A DNA stretch of 64,000 nt from Lycorma delicatula. Its lineage: Eukaryota; Arthropoda; Insecta; Hemiptera; Fulgoridae. The stretch's first letter is position 1; each line of letters starts with the position of its first letter. The stretch spans positions 163,228,575 through 163,292,574 of the forward strand of contig NC_134455.1 in NCBI RefSeq assembly GCF_047948215.1. Direction: 5' to 3'. The position numbers were made by a program, and so were the translations under genes. This document shows, piece by piece, positions 1 to 11,812 of the stretch. The notes beneath the pieces were generated by a model. The model made no database searches. It saw nothing but the letters and a program-made list of their open reading frames with translations, and had not been told where the DNA came from.

Positions 1-919
1 AGATTGTGAACATAAATTTTTTTCAAACTAAAGCTGTATCACTCAAACATTGCCATTTTGCAAACCTATTATTAAAATATTTGTAATATAAACTATACTA
101 AGCAGTAAACTATGTACATTTTGTGTTTTCTCTTACTTGACGAATAAATTTTGTTAGGTAGAGGTTTACATGATACCCCTTCCATGAATTACTTAAATGG
201 AAAATGGTGTAGCTATTTTCCATACTTAAAAACAGTTACTTTAAAATTGAATTTTGTTTTGTAAAACTGCTTACTGTGAAAAATGTTCCGGTGATGCTAC
301 AATTTTTTTAAAGGCCTTGCCAATCACCAAAGAAATGAACGAACAAAAATCTAGTGTGACAGTATAAATTACCTGTGTGTTTTGACTCATGAAACACCAC
401 TGCAAACAATAAGAAATACCTGCACTATAAATGTTTTCCCATTGGAACGTTTAAAATTAAGAATTACTGGCTGGGGGAAGTCTTATCAGTGTAATAAATA
501 GTTTATGCTGCAATAAAACATTTCATTCTTATTTTAAGAATTACTAAAACAAACCAACAGTATACACGTATGTGCATCATTTAATTCTGATGTGCTATCA
601 ATTTAATAGATAGTGGGGAGAAATTCTCTTTAAAATGATACCAGGCATGTACTTAAAATAAACTCCTAAACAGGATACTTTTTGTATAGCTTCACAACTG
701 GTACCTTACAAATTTAGTTGCAAATTTGTAGTTATTCAGATAAGTCTACATCTTAACTAGAGGGTTTCATTTTTCGATATAATTTTTTAAAAGTTTTTTC
801 AAAATTCTAACAGTTCAAACCATTTTCTTTCAGTTCACATTTGGCTTAGGGTTTTTAGTTGAAATGGGATGTTGGAAAACGTTTGTTAACTGTTTGGAAA
901 CTGTCAACTTCTTTTTACT
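1..919. other. AT-rich DNA, no gene recognised
   Basis: No open frame, RNA gene or recognisable repeat stands out on either strand. It lies upstream of the first visible MINDY3 exon and is probably an intron of that gene or its 5' flank. Confidence 0.5.
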
Positions 920-1119
920 GCAGTCTATGTTGCCGGCCTCCATGGTGTGAGTAGTAGTGTCTTGGCCTTTCATCTGGAGGTCCTGGGTTCAAATCCTAGT
1001 CAGGCATGGCATTTTCACATGCTAAAAAATTGCCGTTTCATCTCTTCCTCTGAAGCAATACCTAATCATGATCCCTGAGCCTAAAAAAGAAAAAATATAT
1101 ATACCGCAGTCTATGTTGC
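920..1119 (+). mobile_element. tRNA-derived SINE with 14-bp target duplication
   Basis: The body (934-1105) starts with a tRNA-like head: a box A-like stretch (TGGTGTGAGTAGTAG, about 949) and a perfect box B-like motif (GGTTCAAATCC, about 988). The tail carries a CCTCTGAAGCAATACC-type motif and an A-rich end. The 14-base sequence GCAGTCTATGTTGC occurs exactly at 920-933 and again at 1106-1119, a perfect target-site duplication from LINE-mediated insertion. The tail motif is shared with the other SINEs in this window although the body differs. Confidence 0.85.
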
Positions 1120-2460
1120 TATTTAAAATACAAAAAGAAAATCCTGTTTTGTTTGAACAATTAACAACTAACTTAATGCAACAAAGAAAAAATAATTTAA
1201 TGATGTATTATACCATATGTGTACTAATAATAATTCTATAAACAATTTTAATTTAATTTTTTGTTGTAAAAAAGTGTATTTTATACTTTATATTTTTTTG
1301 GTATTTTAAACTTTATGTAAATATAGTTTTAATATTTTAAATATTGAGTTTAAAATGTATAATTCATTTAAATTGTATGTATGAAATTGATGATAACTTT
1401 AATAACAGTTTTATTTTATAATATTAATTCAAATTTTGAAGAATAAAAGGAGCTATTTTAACAAGTGCGATCAACTACATTCAAAATGTAGTAAAATGAT
1501 ACCAAACTACTGGATTGTGTCACAAAACTTATTATTTGCTTGTTTATTGTAATTCCTACATTACTTCATTTTATAATATACATGTAGCTCCTGCTCTGCT
1601 TGTAACAAAACAAGAATTAATGAACATATTCGTATAATTTCCTTTTTAACATATTTTTATTGATTTTGATTTCCTGTTTTGGCTCCTTTGTACTGTTGTC
1701 CAAGACAATAACAATCAAACGTAATAGAATAAAATAGTTTTATGTTTACATTTGAATACAACCTATAACATTAAAAATGTATAATAAAAAGTGAGTATGG
1801 GCCTTCCAGTATTGAATCTATTAGGGAAGAATAGAAACAGTGATTTAATTGTTTATTTAAACATTATTTCAGTTTAAAATTAATTATTAAATTACATTTA
1901 TAATACTTTTGATCCAGTTATCATTGCCAAATTTTAAGTTGTTCATTGATTTAAAAATATTTTTTATTGTTAAAATACATTCTGATGGAAAAGTAATTGC
2001 TATAAAAGTGTTCAAGAGCATATAAAAAAGAATTATTTCACTAATCAATTTCGTAGCTGCATTCTTGAATTGTTCAACAAGTAATTGTTTCAGAATTGGG
2101 CATTTTACCTAGAACTTAAGGTTTAATTAATTTAAGCTGACGTTTCTTTTTTTTTAGTGATCACATGTTTGGGTTTGTTAGAGAGTTATTTTATTGTTTG
2201 TTGATATTTATCTCTCGGTTCATCACATAGATCATTCAAATAAAATTATTTGATATTCTATGTGGTGGTATTTTTTTACAGAATTCTTTGTTAATGATGA
2301 AACAGTGACCTTTCCTTTGTTTGCTTTTATAAAAGTGGCATTCTGTGTGTCTCATTGTGCTGTTAGATGGTTTTGTGATTTTTAAGGTGTGGTTTTGTTC
2401 TTTGAAGTGTTAATAGTTTTTATGACATTCTTTGTGTCACATCATAATTGTATGTCTTAG
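1120..2460. other. AT-rich DNA, no gene recognised
   Basis: Very AT-rich sequence with homopolymer runs. I see no coding frame, RNA or repeat I can name. It is probably MINDY3 intron or flank. Confidence 0.5.
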
Positions 2461-2498
2461 TGATGCTGTTAGAAAAAGAGATTGTACTTTTATGAGGG
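2461..2498 (+). CDS. MINDY3: Candidate 38-nt exon of MINDY3
   Basis: A short frame lies between an acceptor-like TGTCTTAG and a good donor GGTAAGC. It reads (S)DAVRKRDCTFMR and leaves one G, which joins the GT at the start of the next exon to make a Gly codon. From memory, MINDY-3 proteins have an LSD...GF stretch just before the conserved domain; this exon supplies the SD and the G in the right phase but is about three residues longer and lacks the usual RW-Q residues. The pyrimidine tract upstream is weak. It could be chance, with the real exon outside the window. Confidence 0.35.
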
Positions 2499-2886
2499 GT
2501 AAGCAAGAGACTGGTTGCATTTTACCTTCATCTACAGAATTGAAGTAAGTATTCAGTTGTCTCTCTTTCTCCACCTCCATCCCCTCTTCTGCCTGTATTT
2601 CTATTTTATAACTTGTTTCTGCATGAGCACTTTTATTTGTTTGAATGTTTAAATAGACTTGCGTAGTAAAATCTGATTAACTCTAGCACATGAGTATATG
2701 ACAGCTCTGGGTATGACAGTGGAGTTAGACAGTCGGTGAGGTCGTACTGTTGTAGAATGGATTTATGGTTTTTCAGTCTGTAGATTGTGTTTTATTCTAG
2801 TTTCACCTTAAACCTGAAGAAATCATTAGTGAGAAATATTAGTTTCTTGTAATTTTGTAATTAATAATAAAACTTTATTGTTTCAG

Positions 2887-3029
2887 GTTTCAATTTTAGT
2901 GCAGATGAACCAACTGCCTTAATACAGTGGGAAGGTGGACCATGTGCGGTATTAGCTCCCGTTCAAGCATTTATTATTAAGACATTAATTACAGAAACTT
3001 GGTCTTCAAACTGCAGCAACTGGCGGGAG
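2887..3029 (+). CDS. MINDY3: MINDY-3-like deubiquitinase, exon with catalytic Cys
   Basis: This exon starts the MINDY catalytic domain. It reads (G)FNFSADEPTALIQW, then EGGPCAVLAPVQAFI, and ends NCSNWRE. The GGPCAV motif is the hallmark of MINDY/FAM63/FAM188 cysteine proteases, and the Cys codon at 2943-2945 is the catalytic nucleophile. By family knowledge, MINDY-3 trims K48-linked ubiquitin chains. The exon follows a clear acceptor (TTGTTTCAG, ending 2886) and ends at a GTAATA donor in phase 0. Its first two bases need one upstream base, so it is not the first coding exon. The next exon lies 8.5 kb downstream across an intron full of transposons. The call is secure: the motif order across all seven exons matches MINDY-3 rather than MINDY-1 or -2. 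Confidence 0.93.
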
Positions 3030-3463
3030 GTAATAATTTTGATTGATGTTAAAAATGGTTAATATTAGGGTGTATTCACCCTAATTCATGATGAAAAATC
3101 CCTACAGTAAATGTAAAATGAGTTCCTAACTGACCATGCAAATTTTGCAAACTTGTATTTGCAAAAGTGGTAATTCATAAATAGTGATAAAGATTAGAAT
3201 AGCTCCTATTAAAACTTCCATTATTTCTTTTGGGGTCTCTTATAATGTGGAAAATTTATTAAATGATTTCATTGTTTAGTGGAGACATATCTGGATGATC
3301 ACATTTTGAAATTTGTAATCATTATTCGTATACAGTTCACTTCACATTCACACTTTTCCCCTACGTATTAATCAGCTGATTACATCAGTTAATTATTTAT
3401 ATTTATTTAAAATTTAATGTAAATTTTAGCTTTTATACGTTTTACTTTATAGCTTTATACCTA
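3030..3463. other. MINDY3 intron, no other feature
   Basis: Intron sequence starting with the GTAATA donor. It is AT-rich with no coding signal before the mariner fragment at 3464. Confidence 0.6.
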
Positions 3464-4222
3464 GGTTGTCTGAAAAGTTTTGAGTTTAACATAGAAAGAC
3501 ATATTTTTTCTGTCAACTATAATTTTATTTTTCAACAAAGTCTCCTTCTAAGTCAATACACTTTTTGCACCTCTTTAATGCTTCCAAATAGTAGCTGACT
3601 TCTTTCTCCTCACTAGGCGTTTATGTATGCAATAACCTCGTCATCCGATGAAAATCACTTTCCTCCAAGTGAAACTTTAAGGTTAGGAAACAAGAAAAAG
3701 TTACTTGGGACCAGATCTGGTGAATATGGTGAGTGGTCAACCAATTCAAAGTACAATTCGTGAATTTTAGCCATGGCAACCATCAACGTGTGAGCAGGCG
3801 CATTGTCTTGATGGAAAAGCACTTTCTTCTTCTTCTTCTTCAAATGTGGTCATCTTTTTGCAATTTCTGCCATCAGCTTGCAAAGTAATGATGCATAATA
3901 CTGTCCTGTTATTGTTTTAAAAGTTTCTTTTTGAAGATGATCGATAAACAAAATTCTGTTACTATCCCAAAGAACAGTTGCCATCACCTTCCCAGCCGAT
4001 GGAAACATCTTTGCCTTTTTCAGAGCAGATTCACCCTTTGCAGTCCACTGTTTTGACTGTTGTTTCATCTCAGGAGTGTAGTGGTGGAGCCATGTTTCAT
4101 CTACAGTTATGAATCTACGCAAAAAATCTGACTCGTTTTGCTTAAACTGTTCCAGCAGTATTGCTTCATTTCAGCCTTGGAAATGTTCATTCAATTGCAT
4201 TTTTGGTACAAAGTAAGCAAAC
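3464..4222 (-). mobile_element. 5'-truncated mariner transposon
   Basis: The minus strand carries the C-terminal half of a mariner transposase in one frame, with one stop at about 3851 where TGG (Trp) has apparently become TGA. Visible in order: FLRRFITVDETWLHHYTPE with the first catalytic Asp, then HQDNAPAHT with the second, then SPYSPDLVPSNFFLFP, where the expected third Asp is Asn. The end (ECKK-type region to FVEK) is followed by a terminal repeat next to TA at 3462-3463. The 5' half and 5' terminal repeat are missing, and the element meets an unrelated repeat near 4260. It is dead: truncated, with a stop and a lost catalytic residue. Confidence 0.85.
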
Positions 4223-4261
4223 GTGGTATCCAACACATGAGTTCGATGCAGTTGCAGTGAG

Positions 4262-4640
4262 GCAATATCAGTTAGCGTGTGGTAACAATGAGTGAAGAGT
4301 ACGTCACGAGTATTCCAGTGTGGGTAGTGAGTAAATGCAGGAAGTTGTTCAGTGAGTTTTTGGTAAACAGTAGTGAAAGTGACAATATTCTACTCATTCG
4401 TAAAGTGTATTTCTATTGTAAACAGTAAAAGTAACAGTATTTGTAGAAAGTTAACAAGATAACAATAGAACAGTCTAAAATTCATATAATTATTAGTTTC
4501 TATTAGTCATTTTAATGTTTTTGGTAAATTGGACTGTATTTTGGTTTTTATAATTTAACTGTCATTAAACAAATCTTCTTGCCCATTCTATTTTACTATT
4601 GTTTAATATGCATTATCCTTGTTATTTATTTTTATATGTC
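4262..4640 (+). repeat. Dispersed repeat, left member of an inverted pair
   Basis: This stretch is clearly similar, in inverted orientation, to 6825-7208. Shared blocks include AGTGAAGAGTACGTCA, GCAGGAAGTTGTTC, TTGTAAACAGTAAAAGTAA and TAAATTGGACTGTATTTT. Within it, about 40 bases (4451-4490) lie in the opposite orientation relative to the other member. I do not recognise the family. It could be an LTR fragment or a long terminal inverted repeat. Confidence 0.8.
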
Positions 4641-4864
4641 TTTAAGGTAATAAATGGTATTTATAAGACATTTTTAGTTTGTTAGTTCTTAACATTTTGT
4701 TTGAACTACGAACACAGGACAATATTATTAACAAATAAATGCAAAACAGGTACTTTTAGCATTATTTGTGCAGGTGTTTCAAGGGGATGGGAAATTTTGA
4801 AAATTGTGTTGTTGGTAACCCTAGGTGATCAGAGTACTGATTAACATGGAATCCAATTTACACC

Positions 4865-5090
4865 ATTTTGGGATTTAGTTATAATTAATCAATGGAGCAG
4901 TGTGCAATTTGCTTAGGCCATCAGAGGATTTCACAAAAACAAATGTGTGGAGGTTGTTCAGAGTGAATTTTGCAGTCACTTTAATTTAGGATGACCTAGA
5001 CCACGTTTCTCAGAATATGCAATTAAGACATAAGTACAGAACTTTTGAGAAACCAAATTTGGCTCAAGAAAAGATTTTCTGTTTAAGTAT
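4865..5090 (+). pseudogene. Fragment of Tc1/mariner-type transposase N-terminus
   Basis: With one or two stops and a frame change, the + strand reads EFCSHFNLG, PRPRFSEYAIKT and VQNFEKPN. This resembles the N-terminal helix-turn-helix region (DUF4817 type) of insect Tc1-like transposases, where a hydrophobic 'xFRxxFxxxPPxxxxIxxWxxxFxETG' pattern is typical. No catalytic part follows. The match is short, so the call is tentative. Confidence 0.4.
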
Positions 5091-6824
5091 GTGAACCATC
5101 TGTATACTAATATCAAGACTGCCCAAGCTGATATCATGATATACCCATTCTTCAACTCACAGTTGAGGAGTACATCTATAATAGCATCATTCAAGTGTGT
5201 ACATATTTACTAATTGCTAATATGATAGTATACATATATTAGTATACATATATTTTGGTTCTCTACACAAACATCTTAGGTTACAGTTAGTTGTATTGTT
5301 TCAGTTGTTACTGATAACAAAAACCATTTATTTTATATATATTTACCTTATAATAATTTGTATGAGGTAGGAAGAAACAACCCACAAAATGTATAGAAAC
5401 TACAGTTCTGACTTTTGCCATTTGCATAACAAAAATCAGTTAATTAGTTTTATGAAACGGATGCAGACACATCTTTTGGACAAACTGAAAGGATTTATTT
5501 TTCTAATTTGTTCTCTTAAGAAGCCATGCTAGAGCTAAAATTTGACCAAATCAGTGTTATGCATCAAATGTAAAAGGGTTATAATCACATAAAAAGGAAT
5601 ACTTCAGTATGTGATATTTTGTATTTCTTATTTTCTTTAAAAGCAGAATTTCTTTGGTATTTAGTCAAAGTATAAATAGACAAAGCTTATGATCAGGGGA
5701 AATTTGGATCTGGATATTTAATAAATCTACTTGCCAAAAGTTTTGCAACATTTTGAGAAAATGTCAGTTTGTGAAATTATGTATCTTACAAATTTGACTG
5801 CACCTAAAATCTCAATTGCTTGATTAAGTCTTATCAAACTAATACCCAAGGTGCTTATTCTTCTATTTCAATATCTGGTTTCAATCATGAGAAAATTCTT
5901 ACAAGAAAGAAAAACATTTCTGAGAATCAAACTACATCAATTATAAATTTTAAATTTAGACTATTCAAAAACTAGGATCCCCATGATTACTCAGTAAGTA
6001 TCTTTTAGCCACCATCAGCTTTAAGGTGAACGAAAAAAAATGAAATGAAATTTTATAAGCTAGATTTCATTTATGTAACGAACAAGGACGTAACAATTTA
6101 AGTTTTTTATTTTATGCAGTTAAAAATAACAATAAGATGAATATCTGTCTAGGTGAATGAAAGACATCTTTCATTCTAAAGTCTATAATACTTATAACCC
6201 CAACAAAGTGTTTGGTTATATGAACATAAACAGTTCAATGTATGTACTATTCTAACATATTTTTTAAAATTTTGATTATAGAGAATTATATGAATAAAAA
6301 TAATTGAAAATGCACGAGATTTGGCGAAAGACACTGAACACAAGGTATACACAATAGGGCATAGTGTGGTATTTAGTTAAAGATCACTTCAGTACCTCAA
6401 AAAAGTCGCATTATGACTCTGAATAAATTTTTACAAGTACTGCGATAATTCAGATCTTAATGATGTTAAATTATTCAACTTGTGTCAGAGTATTATTTGA
6501 AAAAAAATGAAAGAAAAGAGACTTGATTTTTTTTTCAAATAACATTCTTATTCTAATTTTAAAAATAATTTGATTATTCATTTAGATTTCCACATAATTA
6601 TGTTTGAGATTTTTGTTAAAATCAACAGCTATATGATAAAATGATCCAACTAATTTAATTACATCTCACTTTGACCTTCATATCAGAAAATACAGGAGTT
6701 ATTAGACTATTAAAAAGATTTATATTTCGCAATGGCAAGAGGCCGACAAGCAAAATATTCTAGTTGCATTTGATTTTGCCCAAAATCTTCCACTATCAAA
6801 GTTCAACTGAACTTCTTATTTCAA
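5091..6824. other. AT-rich intron, nothing recognised
   Basis: Intron of MINDY3 between the two members of the inverted repeat pair. No frame above about 60 codons and no known motif. Confidence 0.5.
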
Positions 6825-7208
6825 TAAAACATAAATAATAACAGTGATAATGCATATTAAAAAATAGTAAAGTAGAAAGGGCAAGATTTATTTAATGTGA
6901 CGTAATTATAAAAGCTAAAATACAGTCCAATTTACTAAAAACATTATAATGACTAATAGGAACTAATATTGTATTAACAAGATAACAATAGAACAGTCTA
7001 ATGTTTATACAGTTCACTTTCTGCAAATAATATTACTTTTACTGTTTACAACAGAACTATCCTACATTTTATGAATGAGTAGAATACTGTTCTGTTACCT
7101 TCACTACTGTTCACTAAAAACTCACCGAACAACTTCCTGCATTCACTCACTATCCAAACTGGAACACTCATGACGTACTCTTCACTCGTTATCACACACT
7201 TACTGATA
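6825..7208 (-). repeat. Dispersed repeat, right member of an inverted pair
   Basis: Reverse-complement counterpart of 4262-4640, matching over about 380 bases from TATTGCTGCC at the right end to the AATATGCATTATCA block at the left. The segment at about 6974-7010 (TTAACAAGATAACAATAGAA and following bases) reads in the same direction as in the left copy although everything around it is inverted. Confidence 0.8.
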
Positions 7209-7399
7209 TTGCTGCCACCGACTATACTGTTATTGCTTATCACAATTATGCTGAACACGGCCTCGCAGAACTACTGATTCTGTCTGCTAGCCCCTGGCTG
7301 TATCCCTCATCCCTTTAATTGTTGAAGCAAAATAATTTTCATCATCCATGCCCTTATGTTTTTCTATAAATTCTTGTTCTGGTTCAATAACCCTTTTGG

Positions 7400-7612
7400 T
7401 TGAACAACAGCTTTTGAGGGGCCGTTGTCTGTATTATAAAGAATAGATTGTTAAATGGACCTGTTAATCTGAGAAAAGAATTGCTTTTAGCCCCTTCTGG
7501 ATTCTTCTTTTCATTGTTCTTTCTTTTTCATTCTCTTTCTTTCTTCTTAATTAAAAGAAATCCGTTACCCTGATATGTTATACTGGTCTTGTTATTAATA
7601 TGTATTATTATT
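7400..7612 (+). repeat. Dispersed LTR-like repeat fragment
   Basis: Similar in order and direction to about 27100-27285: shared blocks include GCTTTTAGCCC, GGATTCTTCT, TTTCTTCTTAATT, AATCCGTTAC and ACTGGTCTTGTT. No coding sequence. The C/T-rich, TCCGTTAC-containing end looks like LTR U5, but I see no defined ends here. Confidence 0.5.
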
Positions 7613-7775
7613 TTTCTATTAATTTTTTACTTATTTCTTTAATTTTATTTTATATATTACTTCCTATCTGCAAATGATGATTGTTTAGCAATTAAGGTGG
7701 CCATTTGGTTTTAGATTTTAGGTAACATTTTTTGACAATAGTTTTTCTTGTTTTTCAACTTACTTGTGCATTTTT

Positions 7776-8098
7776 AAATTGGGATTGCCTTTTTTCTTTT
7801 CTTTTTCCCATATTGCCTCTGGTAATTACCTTTAAGATAATACTTCAGAGGATGAATGAGAATGATATGTATGAGTGTAAATGAAGTGTAGTCTTGTACA
7901 GACTCAGTTCGACCATTCCTGAGATGTGTGACCCAACCACCATAGAACACCGGTATCCACGATCTAGTATTTAAATCTGTGTAAAAATAACTGACTTTAC
8001 TAGGACTTGAACGCTAGAACTCTCGACTTCCAAATCAGCTGATTTGGGAAGACACGTTCACCACTAGACCAAGCCGGTAGGTTAAATCGGGATTGCCT
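7776..8098 (-). mobile_element. tRNA-derived SINE with 15-bp target duplication
   Basis: On the minus strand the head reads CGGCTTGGTCTAGTGGTGAA (box A) and GTTCAAGTCC (box B), then a body and the shared CCTCTGAAGTA tail. The flanks AAATTGGGATTGCCT (7776-7790) and AAATCGGGATTGCCT (8084-8098) differ at one base, a clear target duplication. The same family occurs at about 8915-9135, 21530-21692 and 49895-50217. Confidence 0.9.
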
Positions 8099-8914
8099 AA
8101 AGTATGAAAACGTCAATTCAGTAATTCATTTTAATTCACTTTACTGCTTTTGGTTGTTCATAATTTAATGATTAGTATATAAAATTTAATTTAAATCTAA
8201 GTAAGATTTTTTCATGTTATTAAACTGGAGGTACTTAGCCTCCATTTGTGTTTGTTTATTTGCTTGTTTGTCGTCATACAAAAATATCCAACTCACTTGT
8301 AGTTAAACACGAGCTATGGCTTAACTTGAAATATTCTCATGGGATTTGTCCCTTCAAATAAAAGTTTTTTTACATCAAATGCGCTGTACCAAAAAAATTA
8401 AACCTTACAAAATTTATGACAATTTCTTTTAGAAATTCGGAAGAAAATTCCAAAACAACCCTCCTTTTGCCTAAAACCTTTTTATTATTCATTCATTATA
8501 TTATTTTTTCATTTTATTTTTATTATTTACTTGTTTGTTTTGTTTATAAAAACACTTCAAGGAAAAAATTGAGTAAAAATTGAAAGTTTTTGGAAAATAT
8601 TTCTATCTGAAAGAGGTTCCATCCCTCTTAAGAAAAATTGTACTTTTTTATATACACGGTAAGGATTACATTGAACAAAACATTTGTAGAATAAACATTT
8701 TAAAACAGTTTTATTAGGAAAACTTCAATATTTTTGACATCTCATTCTCTTACATCATGTGCCAAAATATTAGGTATATTGAAACAAATGAAATTAGCGT
8801 AATAAATTCTAACACCAGAACAAAAAATTATGGAACTTATTAATGATAAATAATTTTATATCCTAATATGTATGTTGCAGTCTGTTCAACTAGTGAACAA
8901 TAAGCATGGCCCAA
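8099..8914. other. AT-rich intron, nothing recognised
   Basis: No gene or named repeat found. Confidence 0.5.
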
Positions 8915-9135
8915 TGAAATGAGGATGATATGTATGACATGTAAATGAGGTGTGGTCTTGTACAGAATAAGGCTGACCATTCCTGCAATGTGTGGTCCTT
9001 AATTGAACCTCAACCAGCAAAGTACATTGGTATCTGTTGTCTAGTATTCAAATCTATATAAAAGCAACTAACCTTTACTAGAATTTGAACCTCAGAATCT
9101 TTGACCTCAAATATCAGCTGTTAGACAACTTACTT
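8915..9135 (-). mobile_element. Decayed SINE, same family as 7776-8098
   Basis: Shares the body blocks GAGGATGATATGTATGA, CTTGTACAGA, CCATTCCTG and GTCTAGTATTCAAATCT with the better-preserved copies. The tRNA-like head is present as AGAATTTGAACCTCAGAATC on the + strand but is mutated. I see no target duplication, so it is an older copy. Confidence 0.75.
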
Positions 9136-9139
9136 GTAA

Positions 9140-9893
9140 TAATTAATTAACCCCAATTTTTATCATCCTGGTGGGCTTGATAAATATAACAAAATAAAGT
9201 ATACCCATTGTAATACATCATTTATAATACATTAATTTATATATGTTAGATTATAAGATTATATTCATTAATATCCATCTTTATTAATAAATATAAATTG
9301 TATGCAAGTCATAAAAATGAGAATAGCATACATTCGTCATAAACTGTACCCAATTAATTTTTAAAAAATTTAATATAAAATATTGTCACATTAAAATATT
9401 TCTGAAGTAAAGAAATTTTTTAAGTATATAAAAATTGAAACAACTCTTCAGTAAACAATTTTTAGAAACTGACTGAAGCTTTCCTTTAAGGTAATAAGTT
9501 ATAACCAATAATCATCGAAATAATCTTATCAGGGTAATACAGTTAGTTTTATATACATTTCACCAGAGGCACTGTAAAAAGAGAAATAATGCTTCGTATG
9601 AGATTTTTTGATGCCTGTTCCTTGAAAATATTTATTAATTTTCAAAAAATATTAAAAGATGGAATTATTGCTCAGTTAGTGTTTACTTCATACACTTGTT
9701 TGGTCATGTATATGATTAAAACTGGTAAATCTGATAACAGTATCTTAGGTATCAATAAAAAGTGAAGCAGGAATTGCTTACAGTTGTTTTATCTAACAAA
9801 TACTTTTTTTATATATGTATAAATGAAAGTTTAGATGTAAATTTTTAATGTTGTCTTTAATTTTTATTCTTTGAATTACCAGCCATATACCTA
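9140..9893. other. AT-rich intron, nothing recognised
   Basis: No coding frame or repeat that I can support. Confidence 0.5.
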
Positions 9894-11166
9894 CCAGATA
9901 TGTAAATATGAAACTGGAATTTGCCCATAGATGGCCCTAGCTGTCAATGTAGTTACCATCAAACCTCATCATCAACGCCATTTTCTTTTTCTGGCAGCTG
10001 ACAAACATTTTCAACTCACAATAATACAAGTTCCATACAGCATAATTTTAATAGCATTGAACATGTTGAGTTTAGTACCTTCAAACTATGTTTTGCAGAC
10101 AGCATTGATTTTCTGCTACCATTTAAAGAAAATGCTGTGGAATCGCATCGAGTGCTTATTGAAGCTTACGGTGAGCATGCTCTTGGTAAATCACAGTGCT
10201 TTGAGTGGTTTAAAAAAAAGAATTCAAAAGTGGCGATTTTGATGTGAGAAACGAAGAACGTGGAAGACCACTGAAAAAGTTTGAAGACAACGAATTGCAT
10301 GCATTTTTGGACAAGGATGATGTTCAAATGCAATAACAATTAACAGACCAATTAAATGTAATGCAAGAAGCCGTCTCCATACATTTGAAAGCCATGGGAA
10401 ACATCCAGAATATGGGAAAATGGGTTCCACATGAGCAAGAAAATCAAAAAACCACTTGCAAAAAGCTGCTCACCAGATACAAAAGAAAGTCATTTCTCCA
10501 TCGAATTGTGACAGTTTATGAAAAGTGGATGTATTTTGAGAATTCTAAGCATAAAAGATTATGGGTAATTCCAGGCGAACCACTGACATCGATTTCAAGG
10601 CTAAATCGCTATGGAAAGAAGACAATGCTCTATGTTTGGTGAGATCAGAAGGGTGTGATCTATTATGAGCTGTTAAAAACCTGGCGAAATTGTTAATACT
10701 GAATGCTACCAACAATAAATGATTGATTTGAATCAAACATTGCGTGAAAAATGACCAAAATATCAAAAAAGGCAACACAACGTGATTTTGTTTCATGATA
10801 ATGCACCATCACACACAGCAAAACCAAAACGGTGAAGGAAGTGATTGAGGTGTTCAGTTGGGAAATATTTTTCCAGCAGAAATATTTACTCACCAGACTT
10901 GGCTCTGTCCGACTACTATTTATTTGCATTGATGACACTTGCTGAGCAGTGCTTCACTTCTTATGAAAATGTACGAAAATGGCTCGAAGACTGGTTTACC
11001 TTCAAAGAGAACAGTTTTTTTAGTGTGGCATTCATAAATTGTCAGAGATGGAAAAAATGTATAGCTAGCAATGGTCAATATCTCAAATAAAATTTTTTTT
11101 ATCTTTTTCATACTGTAAATGTGTATTTTCTATATAAAAATTCTGGTTTCATATTTACTCACTTGG
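9894..11166 (+). mobile_element. Full-length dead mariner (copy A)
   Basis: Terminal repeats CCAG-TATGTAAATATGAAAC (left) and its inverse at the right end (GTTTCATATTTACTCACTTGG) are flanked by TA at 9892-9893 and 11167-11168, the mariner target. The 1.27-kb interior is a mariner transposase broken by stops and frameshifts: an N-terminal FCYHLKK, then EKWMYFENSKHKRLW, then HDNAPSHTAK in another frame, then SPDLALSDYYLFALM with the third catalytic Asp, and a C-terminal SVAFINCQRWKKC. It shares its terminal repeats and 5' leader with 62145-63429, so both belong to one family. It lies in the 8.5-kb MINDY3 intron, 400 bp before an exon. Confidence 0.92.
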
Positions 11167-11567
11167 TAAATACAAAAAAAAAACTGAAATTATATATTTT
11201 TTTTAAAAATAATAAAGCCAAACAAAAAAGTAAACAGTAGTTGGATAAGCTTACATTCAATTAACTCAATGAATTAAGGTACAAATAGAGCATAGTTAGT
11301 CAGATTTATATGTTAAATTGTAAAAAAAAACAAGTTAGTTGTAAAAAGATTTTATTTAAGTATAAATAAAAGATTTAATATTTATATTTCAGTGAGTAAA
11401 ACTAACAGATTTGATAGATGGGATGTTATTGTATGAAAAATTAGTGGGTCTAATTGATCCATTAAAAATAGTGGTTGCTATTTTAATATGAGTTTATTTT
11501 TAATTTTATTTATTGTGTGTGTAATTTTACATTGTATATATTTTTAGTTGTTTTCCATATTTTTCAG
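11167..11567. other. MINDY3 intron end
   Basis: AT-rich intron between mariner copy A and the acceptor TTTTCAG at 11561-11567. Nothing else recognised. Confidence 0.6.
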
Positions 11568-11812
11568 ATGGAGGCTGAAAAAGTAAATAGGTTATTAATA
11601 AGAGCTGCTTGTGAAATCTTATGTCAAGCATATGGTGGGCGAAAGTACATGTTAGTTCATTTAAATGACCAAGAAACAGTGACAAGGTCTTCTTGCGACA
11701 AAAAACTTACTGATATTGATCGTTCTTGTATTCTAATGGAAAGAGAAAATTTAATTAGTAGCCCTAAATTAGATCATAGACTAGACCATAGAGACTTCCA
11801 TTCACAGTTAAG
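11568..11812 (+). CDS. MINDY3: MINDY-3-like deubiquitinase, exon 2 of the visible seven
   Basis: Reads MEAEKVNRLLIRAACEILC, then QAYGGRKYMLVHLNDQ, and ends DHRDFHSQLR. The first part matches the helix after the catalytic Cys in MINDY-3 (E-L-L-x-x-A-x-C-x-I-L). The second part is the poorly conserved, probably disordered insertion typical of the family. The acceptor is TTTTCAG and the donor GTGACT. It begins in phase 0 and leaves AG, which joins G of the next exon to give Arg. The ATG at its start is internal methionine rather than translation start, because the GGPC exon upstream joins it in frame. Confidence 0.9.
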
